DNA of 64,000 nt from Betaproteobacteria bacterium (GCA_016711875.1 JADJSD010000001.1:868001-932000); one strand, 5' to 3'. Counted from the first letter of the stretch, positions 49,946 to 58,862 are shown. The notes: a model not told the origin generated them from the sequence alone. Translations and numbers: made by a program.

Positions 49946-51310
49946 ATGTTCGAGAAGATCCTCATCGCGAACCGCGGGGAGATCGCCCTGCGCATCCAGC
50001 GGGCCTGCCGCGAGATGGGCATCAAGACGGTCGCGATCCACTCCGAGGCCGACGCCGACGCGAAGTACGTGATGCTCGCCGACGAGTCGGTGTGCATCGG
50101 CCCGCCGCCCTCGCGCGACAGCTACCTGAACATCCCGGCCATCATCAGCGCGGCCGAGGTGACGGACGCCCAGGCGATCCACCCCGGCTACGGCTTCCTT
50201 TCCGAGAATGCCGACTTCGCCGAACGGGTGGAGAACTCCGGCTTCGTCTTCATCGGCCCCACGGCCGCCTCGATCCGCCAGATGGGCGACAAGGTGGCCG
50301 CCAAGGCCGCGATGAAGCGCGTGGGCGTCCCGTGCGTGCCGGGCTCGGAGGGCGCGCTGCCCGACGACCCCAAGGAAATCCGGCGCCTCGCCGCCCTGGT
50401 GGGCTATCCCGTCATCATCAAGGCTTCCGGCGGCGGCGGCGGGCGCGGCATGCGCGTGGTGCACACCGAGGCCGCGCTCCTCAACGCCGTGAACACCACG
50501 CGCGCGGAGGCCCAGAACGCCTTCGGCAACCCGACCGTGTACCTCGAGAAGTTCCTCGAGAACCCGCGCCACGTCGAAATCCAGGTGCTCGCCGACGAGC
50601 ACCGCGGCGCCATCTACCTGGGCGAGCGCGACTGCTCCATGCAGCGGCGCCACCAGAAGATCATCGAGGAGGCGCCGGCGCCCGGCATCAAGCCGAGGCT
50701 CATCGACCGCATCGGCGAGCGCTGCGCCGACGCCTGCCGCAAGCTCGGCTACCGCGGCGCGGGCACCTTCGAGTTCCTCTACGAGAACGAGGAGTTCTAC
50801 TTCATCGAGATGAACACGCGCGTGCAGGTCGAGCACCCCGTCACCGAGATGGTGACCGGCATCGACATCGTGCAGGAGCAGATCCGCGTCGCCGCGGGCC
50901 TCAAGCTGCGCTACCGCCAGCGCGACATCGTGAAGCGCGGCCACGCGATCGAGTGCCGCATCAACGCCGAGAACCCGGTGACCTTCGTGCCCTCGCCGGG
51001 GCGCATCACCCAGTACCACACGGCCGGCGGCCCGGGCATCCGCTACGACTCGCACGCCTACGCCAACTACTACGTGCCGCCGCACTACGATTCGCTCATC
51101 GGCAAGCTCATCGCCCACGGCGACACGCGCGAGCAGGCCATCGCGCGCATGAAGATCGCGCTCTCCGAGATGGTGATCGAGGGGATCCAGACGAACATCC
51201 CCCTGCACCAGGAGCTCATGAACGACGCCGCCTTCGTGCGCGGCGGCATGAGCATCCATTACCTCGAGGAGAAGATGGCCGCGCTCAAGTCGATCCAGGC
51301 CGAGAGCTGA
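49946..51310 (+). CDS. accC: Biotin carboxylase subunit of acetyl-CoA carboxylase
   Basis: This 454-residue ATP-grasp enzyme is full length: FEKILIANRGEIALRIQRAC at the start, glycine-rich ATP loop KASGGGGGRGMRVV, MQRRHQKIIEEAPAP, and the catalytic FIEMNTRVQVEHPVTEM. It carboxylates the biotin on AccB using bicarbonate and ATP. It lies in the accB-accC-prmA order seen in many betaproteobacteria. No promoter is seen between accB and accC. Confidence 0.97.
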   Translation: MFEKILIANRGEIALRIQRACREMGIKTVAIHSEADADAKYVMLADESVCIGPPPSRDSYLNIPAIISAAEVTDAQAIHPGYGFLSENADFAERVENSGFVFIGPTAASIRQMGDKVAAKAAMKRVGVPCVPGSEGALPDDPKEIRRLAALVGYPVIIKASGGGGGRGMRVVHTEAALLNAVNTTRAEAQNAFGNPTVYLEKFLENPRHVEIQVLADEHRGAIYLGERDCSMQRRHQKIIEEAPAPGIKPRLIDRIGERCADACRKLGYRGAGTFEFLYENEEFYFIEMNTRVQVEHPVTEMVTGIDIVQEQIRVAAGLKLRYRQRDIVKRGHAIECRINAENPVTFVPSPGRITQYHTAGGPGIRYDSHAYANYYVPPHYDSLIGKLIAHGDTREQAIARMKIALSEMVIEGIQTNIPLHQELMNDAAFVRGGMSIHYLEEKMAALKSIQAES

Positions 51311-51318
51311 GCGCCCCC

Positions 51319-52209
51319 ATGGCCTGGCGTCGCGCGAGCGTGGTCGTGGAAGGCGCCGCGGCCGAGGCCGTGGCCGAGGCTCTCGAGGCGCTCGGCGCCG
51401 TCTCCACCGAACTCGCCGACGCCGACGCCGGCACCCCCGACGAGGACGCGATCTTCGCCGAGCCCGGCGCCGATGTCGGCGTATGGTCCCGCTGTGCGCT
51501 CGTCGCGCTCCTGCCGCCCGATGCGGATGCGCCGGCGATGCTCGCCGCGGCGCTCGAGGCCGCCGGGGCACACGCCTTGGGCGAACCGGCCTTCGACGAG
51601 CTCGCCGACGCCGACTGGGTCGCCGAGACCCAGCGCCAGTTCGAGCCCATCCGCGCCGGGGAGCGCCTGTGGATCGTGCCCACCTGGCACGTGGCTCCCG
51701 ACCCGGGCGCCGTGAACATCGTGCTCGACCCGGGCGCGGCCTTCGGCACCGGCAGCCACCCCACCACGCGGCTCGTGCTGGGCTGGCTCGAGCGCACGGT
51801 GAAGGGCGGCGAGACGGTGCTCGACTACGGGTGCGGCTCGGGCATTCTCGCCATCGCCGCGATGAAGCTCGGCGCGGCCCGCGCGGTCGGCGTGGACATC
51901 GACCCGCTCGCGCTCGAGACCGCTCGCTATAATTCGCGGGCCAACGCGGTCGCGCTCGAGGTGCTCGCCGCGGAGGCGCCCCTCGAAGCCGTCGCCGAGA
52001 TCACCGTCGCCAACATCCTCGCGAACCCGCTGCGCATGCTCGCGCCCCTCCTCGCCGCTCACACCGCACCCGCCGGCCACATCGCCCTGTCGGGCGTTCT
52101 GGCCGCGCAGGCCGACGAGGTACGCGCCGCCTACGCGCCGTGGTTCGACATCGCCGTGGCCGGCCGGGAAGCCGACTGGGTCTGCCTCGCAGGCGCGCGA
52201 AAGGCCTAG
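51319..52209 (+). CDS. prmA: Ribosomal protein L11 methyltransferase
   Basis: The 296-residue protein has an N-terminal L11-recognition domain (WRRASVVVEG, then DWVAETQRQFEPI) and a class I methyltransferase domain. Key motifs are DPGAAFGTGSHPTTRL, VLDYGCGSGILAIAAMKLGA and VANILANPL. PrmA trimethylates several amino groups of ribosomal protein L11. The ATG lies nine bases after the accC stop. It probably shares the acc transcript. Confidence 0.93.
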   Translation: MAWRRASVVVEGAAAEAVAEALEALGAVSTELADADAGTPDEDAIFAEPGADVGVWSRCALVALLPPDADAPAMLAAALEAAGAHALGEPAFDELADADWVAETQRQFEPIRAGERLWIVPTWHVAPDPGAVNIVLDPGAAFGTGSHPTTRLVLGWLERTVKGGETVLDYGCGSGILAIAAMKLGAARAVGVDIDPLALETARYNSRANAVALEVLAAEAPLEAVAEITVANILANPLRMLAPLLAAHTAPAGHIALSGVLAAQADEVRAAYAPWFDIAVAGREADWVCLAGARKA

Positions 52210-52213
52210 GCCG

Positions 52214-53206
52214 ATGCTCGTCACCACCTGCAAGCATTGCGCCGCGCGCTTTCGCGTGACGCCCGACCAGCTGAACCTCCGCCAGGGACAGGTGCGCTGC
52301 GGCGAGTGCGGCGGCGTCTTCAACGGCTTCGAGGCGCTCGAGCGCTTCCCGGGCGACGATACCGGCACCCGGCTGCTCGCCGCGCGGGCCACGCCCGCGA
52401 CGTCGGTCGAACCCGCCGAGCCCGAACCGCTCGCACCCGGCGCGCTCCCGCAGGCCTTCGCGGCGATGGAACAGGACGAGGTCCCGCCGCCGGACGTCGA
52501 AGGACCGCCGCCCGGGCACGAGCCGCCGGTGGAGACTCCCGCCCCCCGCCAGCACTGGGCCGTGGTGCAGGATGGCGAGCCCCCCGTCCCCGCCGAACCG
52601 CAGCCGGACCCCATGCCGGAACTCGAGCCGCCGGTAGAGCCGACCGTGCCGACCCCGCGCCGCCCGGTCGAGGTCTCGCGGCCGCTCTCCGATTTCGCGA
52701 TGCCCGTTCCCGAACCGACACCAGCGCCGCCTCCCTCGCGCGCCTGGGCGTTCGCCGCGGTGCTCCTCGCCCTCGTGATGGGGATGCAGCTCGCCTACGG
52801 CTTTCGCGCCGAGATCTCGGCACGCTACCCGGCCGCGCGGCCGGTGCTGGAATCGGCCTGCACCCTCGCGCGATGCACGGTGCCCTGGATCAACCAGGAT
52901 GGCGCACTCAAGCTCGAGGACTCCGAACTGCTCGAGGTGCCGGGAAAACCGGGGCAGATCGCGCTCGTGGCGCGAATCCGCAGCCTCGCCAGCGCGCCGA
53001 TGGAATTCCCGCACGTCGAACTCACCCTCACCGACGCGACGGGCCAGACGGCGGTGCGCCGCGTGCTCGCGCCCGCGGACTACCTCGGCCGCTCGCCGGT
53101 CGCCGGTGACGTGCTCGAACCGGGGCGCGACCTGCTCGTGAGCCTGCGGCTCGACACCGGCCGCGTGAAGGCGACCGGGTACGAACTGATGCTCTTTTAT
53201 CCGTAG
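52214..53206 (+). CDS. Zinc-ribbon protein with C-terminal DUF3426 domain
   Basis: The 330-residue protein begins with an MJ0042-type zinc ribbon: C6, C9, C29 and C32 in TTCKHCAARFRV and VRCGECGGVF. A Pro/Glu-rich linker runs to about residue 170, then one membrane helix (AWAFAAVLLALVMGMQLAYG, about 176-195), then the DUF3426 periplasmic domain ending ATGYELMLFYP. The function of DUF3426 is unknown. Its place after prmA is conserved in many betaproteobacteria. The zinc ribbon is cytoplasmic by topology inference. It converges with the DUF1631 gene. Confidence 0.9.
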   Translation: MLVTTCKHCAARFRVTPDQLNLRQGQVRCGECGGVFNGFEALERFPGDDTGTRLLAARATPATSVEPAEPEPLAPGALPQAFAAMEQDEVPPPDVEGPPPGHEPPVETPAPRQHWAVVQDGEPPVPAEPQPDPMPELEPPVEPTVPTPRRPVEVSRPLSDFAMPVPEPTPAPPPSRAWAFAAVLLALVMGMQLAYGFRAEISARYPAARPVLESACTLARCTVPWINQDGALKLEDSELLEVPGKPGQIALVARIRSLASAPMEFPHVELTLTDATGQTAVRRVLAPADYLGRSPVAGDVLEPGRDLLVSLRLDTGRVKATGYELMLFYP

Positions 53207-53210
53207 ACGG

Positions 53211-55388
53211 CTAGGCCGCCCTTTCCTTCAGGCTCGCGAGCATCGAGTCCACCGCGCGGTCGACGAGCGGCGCGTCGTCGATGAGCCGCGCTTCGCCGCG
53301 CCGCATCTGCTCGGCGAGCGCCTCGGGCGTGATCGACACGGCCGCATCGCCCTGCGGGTTGGTGAAGAGGTAGACGCCCTTGGCCGGGCTGATCCACGTG
53401 AGGCGCGCGCGCACGGGCTTCCTTTCCTCGCCTTGCGCGAACTCCACCCAGCTGAAGCGCTGCACGTTCGTCCAGATGCCGGTTCGCGTGAAGACGTTCC
53501 GGACGGGCGGGGCGCCTCGCGGCGCGCGCAGGCGGATTTCCTCCACCTCGACGCCACCCGAGCGCACCCGGGCGCGCTCGAGCGTCGGTGCGGCCGGCGT
53601 GGCCGGCTCGACCGCATCCTGGGGCCGTCCCTTGGGCTTCGCCACCGCGAGGCCCTTGAGGCCCGCCTTCACGGCATCGGCGTGGCAGTCCACGAGCGCC
53701 CCGAAGAAAGCCTCGCACGTCTCGGGCTCGACCTCGGCGAGTTCGAGCCCGTGGTGCAGCGTCGCCAGAAGCGAGGGCAGCCCGTTCACCAGGCGCCGGC
53801 GGTCTTCCGGCGAGGATTTCGGCTCGAGGCTCCAGAGCAGTTCGTCGACCGCCCCGAGCAAGCGGTTCCACGCCGGGGAGCCCTCGCCGTCGGTGACCCC
53901 CACGCGGCCGAGGGCGCGGGCCCACGCATCCTCGAGCATCACGCGGACCGGTTCGGCCACGTGGGTGAACTCCGCGAGGCGCGCGTCGACCTGCGTCTCG
54001 GCCGACAGCCGGGCGATCTCGTCGCGCTCGCGCGATTCCACGAAGGTCGCGGCGCGCTGCACGAGCGCCTCCTCGGCCTGCGCGTCCTCGGCGAGGAACA
54101 CGTCGAACTCGCCGGCGAGGGTGGAAAAGAGCGTGACGTCCGTGTCGAACTCGTCGAGCACGCGCCCGACGGCCTTCTCGATGCGCGCGAGCGTCTCGCG
54201 TCCCCGGGGCTGGGCGGTGTCCAGGCCGATCGAGGCCTCGGCCAGGCGGTTCAGGAGCTTTCTGGCCGGATGGGCGCGCGCCGAGAAGAACCCCCGGTCG
54301 AGCAGCGCCACCTTCACCATCGGGATCTGAAGGCGGCCGATGGCGGCCTTCACCTCGACGGGAATCTGGCGGTCCTCGAAGACGAAGTCGAAGAGCATCG
54401 CGACGATGTCGATCGTGAGCGAGTCCGCGGGCGCGAGGGCCGCTCCCTGCGGCGCCGACTTGAGGTCGCGGATGACGTTGACGGTGGGCGCGGCGCCGGG
54501 GCCGCCTGCCGGCTGCTGCAGGCGCGTGAGCGCGTGCACGAAGCCCTGCGTGGCGGCGGCGAGCCCGACGAACGAGCCGTCGGCCGGGCCGGCGGCGGCG
54601 GCGTTCGCCGAGAGCAACTGCGCGAGCGCCGCGTAGGCATCCTTCGGCTCGTCGGGAGCGGCGGCGCGGCGGGGTGCAGGCGCCTCCGCCGACCGGCGCA
54701 ACGCGTGCCGCAGCTCCGGCAGGATCCCCCGTTCGACGAGGCGCGCATTCAGGTCGCCGTAGACCTGGGCGAGGGCGTGGGCGAACGGCCCTTCGAGGGC
54801 CCGCAGCAGCGCGAGCCGGGCACCGGCGCCCGCTTCGATCTGCCCGCAGCCTTCCGCGAGCGCGACGGCGACCGCATGGGGTCCGGCCGGGTTTGCCTCG
54901 TCGGAGAGTTCCGGCCGATGCAGCACGAAGGCGAGACGCTGCGAGAGGGCGCGAAGCTCCCCCTCGCATGCGCCCGCGAGCCGGGCCGCGAGGTCGCGCA
55001 AGGCGAGGACCCGCTCGAGCTCCGCCTCGTCGACCAGCATGAGCTCATGCGGCGCGGTGTCGACCGGATCGGGGACGCCTTTCACGCGCTGGTTGAACTG
55101 CAGCACGAAGTGCTTCCCGAACGCGGCCTCGATGAAAGGCCGTCGGGCCCGCGCCTGGGAGCGGGCATCGAGGAAATCGTTCTGGGCCTCGCGGTCCTTC
55201 GTCTTCTCGGCGAGGGCGAAGAGCTCGTCCTCCACGCGCTCGAGTGCCGTCCCGAGGGCGCCGGCCAGGCGCTCGAGCGCAAGGCCGCGGCACTCGGAGA
55301 CGAGGCCCGCCGACTCGTGCGGCGAGAGCGCGACGCGCGCGCGCTGGGACGCGTCGATCGGAACGACGTTTCGATAGGGACCGGACAT
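53211..55388 (-). CDS. DUF1631 family protein under a c-di-GMP riboswitch
   Basis: The 725-residue, mostly helical protein matches DUF1631, sometimes mislabelled thymidine phosphorylase. The N-terminus includes ALERVEDELFALAEKTKD and FGKHFVLQFNQRVKG; the middle has LTIDIVAMLFDFVFEDRQIP and IPMVKVALLDRGFF. The last about 110 residues look like a small beta-barrel (NVQRFSWVEF, VRARLTWISPAKGVYLFT), faintly PilZ-like, but lacking a clear RXXXR. No membrane helix is predicted. The transcript leader carries a c-di-GMP-I riboswitch at 55509-55615, which strongly suggests a role in a c-di-GMP-linked process such as motility, biofilm or type IV pili. The ribosome site is AAAGGCGG. Molecular function is unknown. 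Confidence 0.85.
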   Translation of the reverse strand: MSGPYRNVVPIDASQRARVALSPHESAGLVSECRGLALERLAGALGTALERVEDELFALAEKTKDREAQNDFLDARSQARARRPFIEAAFGKHFVLQFNQRVKGVPDPVDTAPHELMLVDEAELERVLALRDLAARLAGACEGELRALSQRLAFVLHRPELSDEANPAGPHAVAVALAEGCGQIEAGAGARLALLRALEGPFAHALAQVYGDLNARLVERGILPELRHALRRSAEAPAPRRAAAPDEPKDAYAALAQLLSANAAAAGPADGSFVGLAAATQGFVHALTRLQQPAGGPGAAPTVNVIRDLKSAPQGAALAPADSLTIDIVAMLFDFVFEDRQIPVEVKAAIGRLQIPMVKVALLDRGFFSARAHPARKLLNRLAEASIGLDTAQPRGRETLARIEKAVGRVLDEFDTDVTLFSTLAGEFDVFLAEDAQAEEALVQRAATFVESRERDEIARLSAETQVDARLAEFTHVAEPVRVMLEDAWARALGRVGVTDGEGSPAWNRLLGAVDELLWSLEPKSSPEDRRRLVNGLPSLLATLHHGLELAEVEPETCEAFFGALVDCHADAVKAGLKGLAVAKPKGRPQDAVEPATPAAPTLERARVRSGGVEVEEIRLRAPRGAPPVRNVFTRTGIWTNVQRFSWVEFAQGEERKPVRARLTWISPAKGVYLFTNPQGDAAVSITPEALAEQMRRGEARLIDDAPLVDRAVDSMLASLKERAA

Positions 55389-55508
55389 GGCGCACCGCCT
55401 TTCGCGGGCCTACCCGGGAGGCGGGAACGCAGGAATCCGGCGGGCGGGGGAATCACTCGGCGAGGAAGACGCCCCCTGGGGGGCCGGCTGCGTGGGGGAA
55501 GGCCCCGT

Positions 55509-55615
55509 GCACGCCTCGCTGGCAATCCCGCTGTCGTAGGACCCCGGGGGATCCCTTAGACCGGAAATTTTGCGTCCCCACCTTTCGATGGGTTTGCCCT
55601 GTTTCTGAAGCGTGC
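55509..55615 (-). promoter_or_regulatory. Cyclic-di-GMP class I riboswitch (GEMM-I) in the DUF1631 leader
   Basis: On the minus strand the leader matches the GEMM-I aptamer. ACAGGGCAAACC is followed by a CGAAAG capped stem, then GGGACGCAAA, CCGGTCTAA and a second helix ending AGCGGGATTGCC. The 5' segment at 55607-55615 pairs with 55509-55517 over nine base pairs to close the aptamer (one G-U). The position equivalent to G20 of Vc2 is G, favouring c-di-GMP over cGAMP; the A47 and C92 equivalents are also kept. The DUF1631 ATG is 120 bases downstream. A GC hairpin (CCCCC/GGGGG near 55470-55485) follows without a U-run, so the control mechanism is unclear. The rest of the 411-base gap shows nothing else except the -10 box of the kinase gene. 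Confidence 0.88.
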
Positions 55616-55765
55616 GCCGCTGGGTTCTCTTTAGGAAGGGAACCGCGCCAAGCGCGGACCCGGAACCTTGAACAGTCATCTTGCGCGGACCGCCCGCCCG
55701 CCGTCAACGCCGTCCATCGGGTCGCGTTCGCCGCGCATCGACAAAGGTGAGCGCTCCCTCGCCGG

Positions 55766-55771
55766 TATAAT
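55766..55771 (+). promoter_or_regulatory. Candidate -10 box for the PfkB kinase gene
   Basis: A perfect TATAAT lies 29 bases before the kinase ATG. A TCGACA at 55738 is the nearest -35-like sequence but is 22 bases away, so only the -10 is supported. Confidence 0.35.
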
Positions 55772-55799
55772 CGCGGCTTCCTTCCCTCCGGCGCTTCCC

Positions 55800-56732
55800 A
55801 TGTCGATCCTGGTCTGCGGTTCCATCGCCTACGACACCATCATGGTCTTCCGCGACCAGTTCAAGAACCACATCCTGCCGGACCAGATCCACATCCTGAA
55901 CGTGGCGTTCCTGGTGCCGGACATGCGGCGCGAATTCGGCGGCTGCGCGGGCAACATCGCGTACAGCCTGAAGCTCCTGGGCGAGGACCCGCTCATCATG
56001 GCCACCGTCGGCCACGACTTCGACCCCTACGAGCGCCGGCTGGACCAACTGGGCCTTTCCCGTCGCCACGTGAAGCGCGTCGCGGACCAGTTCACCGCCC
56101 AGGCCTTCATCACCACCGACATCGACGACAACCAGATCACGGCGTTCCACCCGGGAGCGATGTCCAACTCCCACGAGAACCGGATCGACGGGACGACCGG
56201 CGTGCGCCTCGCGATCGTCTCGCCGGACGGCCGCCAGGGCATGGTCGAGCACGCCGGCGACCTCGCCCGCGCGAAGATCCCGTACATCCTCGACCCGGGC
56301 CAGGGCCTGCCGATGTTCTCGGGCGAGGACCTGCTCGCGATGCTCTCCGGCGCGCGCGCGCTCACCGTGAACGACTACGAGGCGCGGATGGTCGAACAGA
56401 AGACCGGGCTCACGGTGGCGGAACTGGCCCGGCGAGTCGAGGCGGTGGTCGTCACCCGGGGCGCGGAAGGCTCGGAGATCCACACCGGCGGCGGGCAGAT
56501 CCGCGTTCCCGCCGTCAAGCCCGATGCCCTCGTCGATCCGACGGGTTGCGGCGACGCCTTCCGCGCGGGCCTGCTCCACGGCCTGGCGAAGGGGTGGGAT
56601 TGGACGCGCAGCGCGCGGCTGGCCTCCTTGATGGGTTCCATCAAGATCGCCTTCCGCGGCGGCCAGAACCACAAGCCGTCGACAGGCGAGATCGAGCGCC
56701 GGTACCTCGAAGCCTTCGGCGAGAAGCTCTAG
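55800..56732 (+). CDS. PfkB family carbohydrate/adenosine kinase
   Basis: The 310-residue protein is a complete PfkB-family kinase. FGGCAGNIAYSLKLLGE is the substrate-binding entry, and the C-terminal signature DPTGCGDAFRAGLLHGL holds the anion hole and the catalytic aspartate. Similar proteins in betaproteobacteria are annotated as adenosine kinase or as sugar kinases; the SILVCGSIAYDTIM start favours that clade. The exact phosphate acceptor is not certain. It is divergent from the riboswitch-controlled DUF1631 gene and is followed by a glycine-zipper lipoprotein gene after 49 bases. Confidence 0.88.
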   Translation: MSILVCGSIAYDTIMVFRDQFKNHILPDQIHILNVAFLVPDMRREFGGCAGNIAYSLKLLGEDPLIMATVGHDFDPYERRLDQLGLSRRHVKRVADQFTAQAFITTDIDDNQITAFHPGAMSNSHENRIDGTTGVRLAIVSPDGRQGMVEHAGDLARAKIPYILDPGQGLPMFSGEDLLAMLSGARALTVNDYEARMVEQKTGLTVAELARRVEAVVVTRGAEGSEIHTGGGQIRVPAVKPDALVDPTGCGDAFRAGLLHGLAKGWDWTRSARLASLMGSIKIAFRGGQNHKPSTGEIERRYLEAFGEKL

Positions 56733-56781
56733 AATCGTGGGGCCGCGCGACTCGCGCGGCCGGGACCCGGGAGATAACCGC

Positions 56782-57243
56782 ATGAAATCCAGAATCCTCA
56801 CCTTCGCCTTCGCCACGACCGCCGTCCTCGGGCTCGCCGGCTGCGCCGCGCCGCCCACCGGCAGTGGTGACTACGTCCGCGGCGAGACGCGCGGCGAGAT
56901 GTCCGTGCGCTTCGGCGTCGTCGAATCGGTGCGCGGCGTGCGCATCAACGCGCAGGACACCGGCGTCGGCGGCACCTCCGGCGCGATCCTGGGCGGCATC
57001 GCCGGCTCCACGGTCGGCGGCGGCAACGGGCAGATCGCCGGCGCGGTCGCGGGCGCGCTCCTGGGCGGCCTCATCGGCTCGTCCATCGAGAAGGACGCCA
57101 ACAACCGCCAGGGCATCGAGGTCACCGTGCTGCTGGACGGCGGCAAGTACATCGCCATCGTGCAGGAGGCCGACGAGACCTTCCGCATCGGCGATCGCGT
57201 GCGCGTCCTTTCGGGCCGCGGCTCGACGCGCGTCTCGCACTAG
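56782..57243 (+). CDS. Glycine-zipper outer-membrane lipoprotein (SlyB-like)
   Basis: This 153-residue protein has a lipoprotein signal, TAVLGLAGC, with the lipidated cysteine near residue 21. The mature protein contains a glycine-zipper region with two hydrophobic segments (GGTSGAILGGIAGSTVGGG and GAVAGALLGGLIGSSIE), as in SlyB/Rickettsia 17-kDa antigens. Such lipoproteins sit in the outer membrane and can stabilise its proteins. GGGAG lies about nine bases before the ATG. It is probably co-transcribed with the kinase gene, though no functional link is evident. Confidence 0.87.
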   Translation: MKSRILTFAFATTAVLGLAGCAAPPTGSGDYVRGETRGEMSVRFGVVESVRGVRINAQDTGVGGTSGAILGGIAGSTVGGGNGQIAGAVAGALLGGLIGSSIEKDANNRQGIEVTVLLDGGKYIAIVQEADETFRIGDRVRVLSGRGSTRVSH

Positions 57244-57304
57244 GTCCCCGCCTGCCCGCGGCCCGCGATCCCCGGGCGCTTCGACGCGCCGGAGCGCACG
57301 CCCC

Positions 57305-58084
57305 TTGAGGCACCACCGGACCTCGCGGGCGATCCGCTTCGTGCGCTGGACGCGGCTCGTCACCCATCTCGCCTGGGCCGCCTTCCTGCTTCGGTTCCTG
57401 TATCCGCGGGCCGACGCCCCCCGGCGCCGCGAGCTCGGCAGCCGCTGGTCGCAGGACCTGCTCGCGATCCTCGCGATCCGACTGGAGTGCGACGGCGAAC
57501 CGCCGCAGGCCCTCGAGCCCGGCACGCTCATCGCGGCGAACCACGTGTCCTGGCTGGACGTCTTCGCCATCGGGGCGGTGCGGCACACGCGCTTCGTGGC
57601 GAAGAGCGAGATCCGCGACTGGCCCGTGGCGGGCATGATCGCGGAGCGGGCCGGGACGATCTTCGTGCAACGCGCGCGCCGCCACGACACGGGGCGCATC
57701 GCCAATCACGTGAGGGACGCGCTCGCCGCCGGCGATTGCGTCGGGCTCTTCCCGGAAGGCACGACCACGGAAGGCGACCAGCTGCTCAAGTTCCACAGCT
57801 CGCTCTTCGAGCCCGCGGTGGCGAACGGCACGCGGGTGCACCCGGTCGCCGTGCGCTACCTGCACGCCGACGGCACGCCCTGCCGGGCGGCGGCGTTCGT
57901 GGGCGATCTCACGTTCGCGCAATCGCTGGGCCTGGTGATCCGCACGCGGGAAATGGTGGTGCGCGTCGCTTTCGCGCCGCCGGTGGAGCCCGCGGGCCGC
58001 AATCGCCGCGAGGTCGCGGCCGAAACGCAGCGTCGGATCGCTACGCTTCTGGGCCTGCCGATCCCGGGCAGCGGACCTGGATGA
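57305..58084 (+). CDS. 1-acyl-sn-glycerol-3-phosphate acyltransferase family protein
   Basis: The 259-residue membrane-associated acyltransferase has the HX4D motif in ANHVSWLDVFA and the PEGT motif in LFPEGTTTEG, both in the usual spacing, plus an N-terminal hydrophobic helix (THLAWAAFLLRFLYP). It is a PlsC-like enzyme that may acylate lysophosphatidate or a related lipid such as an ornithine lipid precursor. The start is probably TTG at 57305, with GGAG ten bases upstream; GTG at 57341 is an alternative. Its 3' end overlaps the convergent apaH gene by 44 bases, so antisense RNA could form there. Confidence 0.85.
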   Translation: MRHHRTSRAIRFVRWTRLVTHLAWAAFLLRFLYPRADAPRRRELGSRWSQDLLAILAIRLECDGEPPQALEPGTLIAANHVSWLDVFAIGAVRHTRFVAKSEIRDWPVAGMIAERAGTIFVQRARRHDTGRIANHVRDALAAGDCVGLFPEGTTTEGDQLLKFHSSLFEPAVANGTRVHPVAVRYLHADGTPCRAAAFVGDLTFAQSLGLVIRTREMVVRVAFAPPVEPAGRNRREVAAETQRRIATLLGLPIPGSGPG

Positions 58085-58862
58085 GGTGACGGTCGGCGAG
58101 CCGCACGGCGGTGAGCGCGCGGCCCCACACGCACCCCGAGTCGATCGAGATGACGCCGCCCTCGACGCGAAGGCCGAGCGCGGACCAGTGTCCGCAGACG
58201 ATCGTGTGGGAGCTGCTCTGGCGGTGCGGCAGGGCGAACCAGGGCACGCGGTCCCCCGCCTCCTCGCCGGGCTCGCCCTTGTAGGCGAGGTCCATGCGCC
58301 CGTCCTTCGCGCAGACGCGAAGCCGCGTCATCGCGTTCACGACGGTGCGCCAGCGGTCCACGCCCTGGAGATCCTCGCGCCAGCGATCCGGCTGGTTGCC
58401 GTAGAGCTTCTGGAGGAAGCCTCGCCAGCCTTCGCCCTGCAGCACCGCCTCGACTTCCGCGGCGAGCTCACGGGCCCGGGGCACGGTCCATTCGGGCACG
58501 AGCCCGGCGTGCACCAGGGCGAACGCGCCTTCCACGTGCATGAGCGGGCGAAGGCGCAGCCATTCGAGCAGTTCGGCCGCGTCCGGCGCGGCGAGCACCG
58601 CGTCCAGCGTGTCGCGGTGGCGCGGCTTCTCGATGCCGTGGGCCACGCAGAGCAGGTGCAGGTCGTGGTTGCCCAGGACCGTGACGGCCCCCTCGCCCAG
58701 CGACTTCACGAAGCGCAGGCACCCGAGCGAATCGGGACCGCGGTTCACCAGATCGCCCACGAACCAGAGCCGGTCGCGCGCCGGATCGAACGCGACCTTG
58801 TCCAGGAGCCGCCGGAGCGGATCGAGGCATCCCTGCAGGTCGCCGATTGCGTAGAGGGCCAT
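58041..58862 (-). CDS. apaH: Symmetrical bis(5'-nucleosyl)-tetraphosphatase
   Basis: This 273-residue metallophosphatase is full length for ApaH. The calcineurin-like motifs are GDLQGCLDPL, GDLVNRGPDSL, LGNHDLHLLCVAHG and a late VCGHWSALG. It hydrolyses Ap4A to two ADP and can remove the Np4 cap from RNA. The ATG is MALYAIGDLQG. An intrinsic terminator lies between it and the cytochrome c5 gene upstream, so it has its own promoter. No promoter is identified. Confidence 0.95.
   Translation of the reverse strand: MALYAIGDLQGCLDPLRRLLDKVAFDPARDRLWFVGDLVNRGPDSLGCLRFVKSLGEGAVTVLGNHDLHLLCVAHGIEKPRHRDTLDAVLAAPDAAELLEWLRLRPLMHVEGAFALVHAGLVPEWTVPRARELAAEVEAVLQGEGWRGFLQKLYGNQPDRWREDLQGVDRWRTVVNAMTRLRVCAKDGRMDLAYKGEPGEEAGDRVPWFALPHRQSSSHTIVCGHWSALGLRVEGGVISIDSGCVWGRALTAVRLADRHLIQVRCPGSAGPEA

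Noticed and set aside
55509..55615. cGAMP-type (GEMM-Ib) riboswitch
   Set aside because: The base equivalent to G20 is G in AGGGC, whereas cGAMP-selective forms usually have A there.
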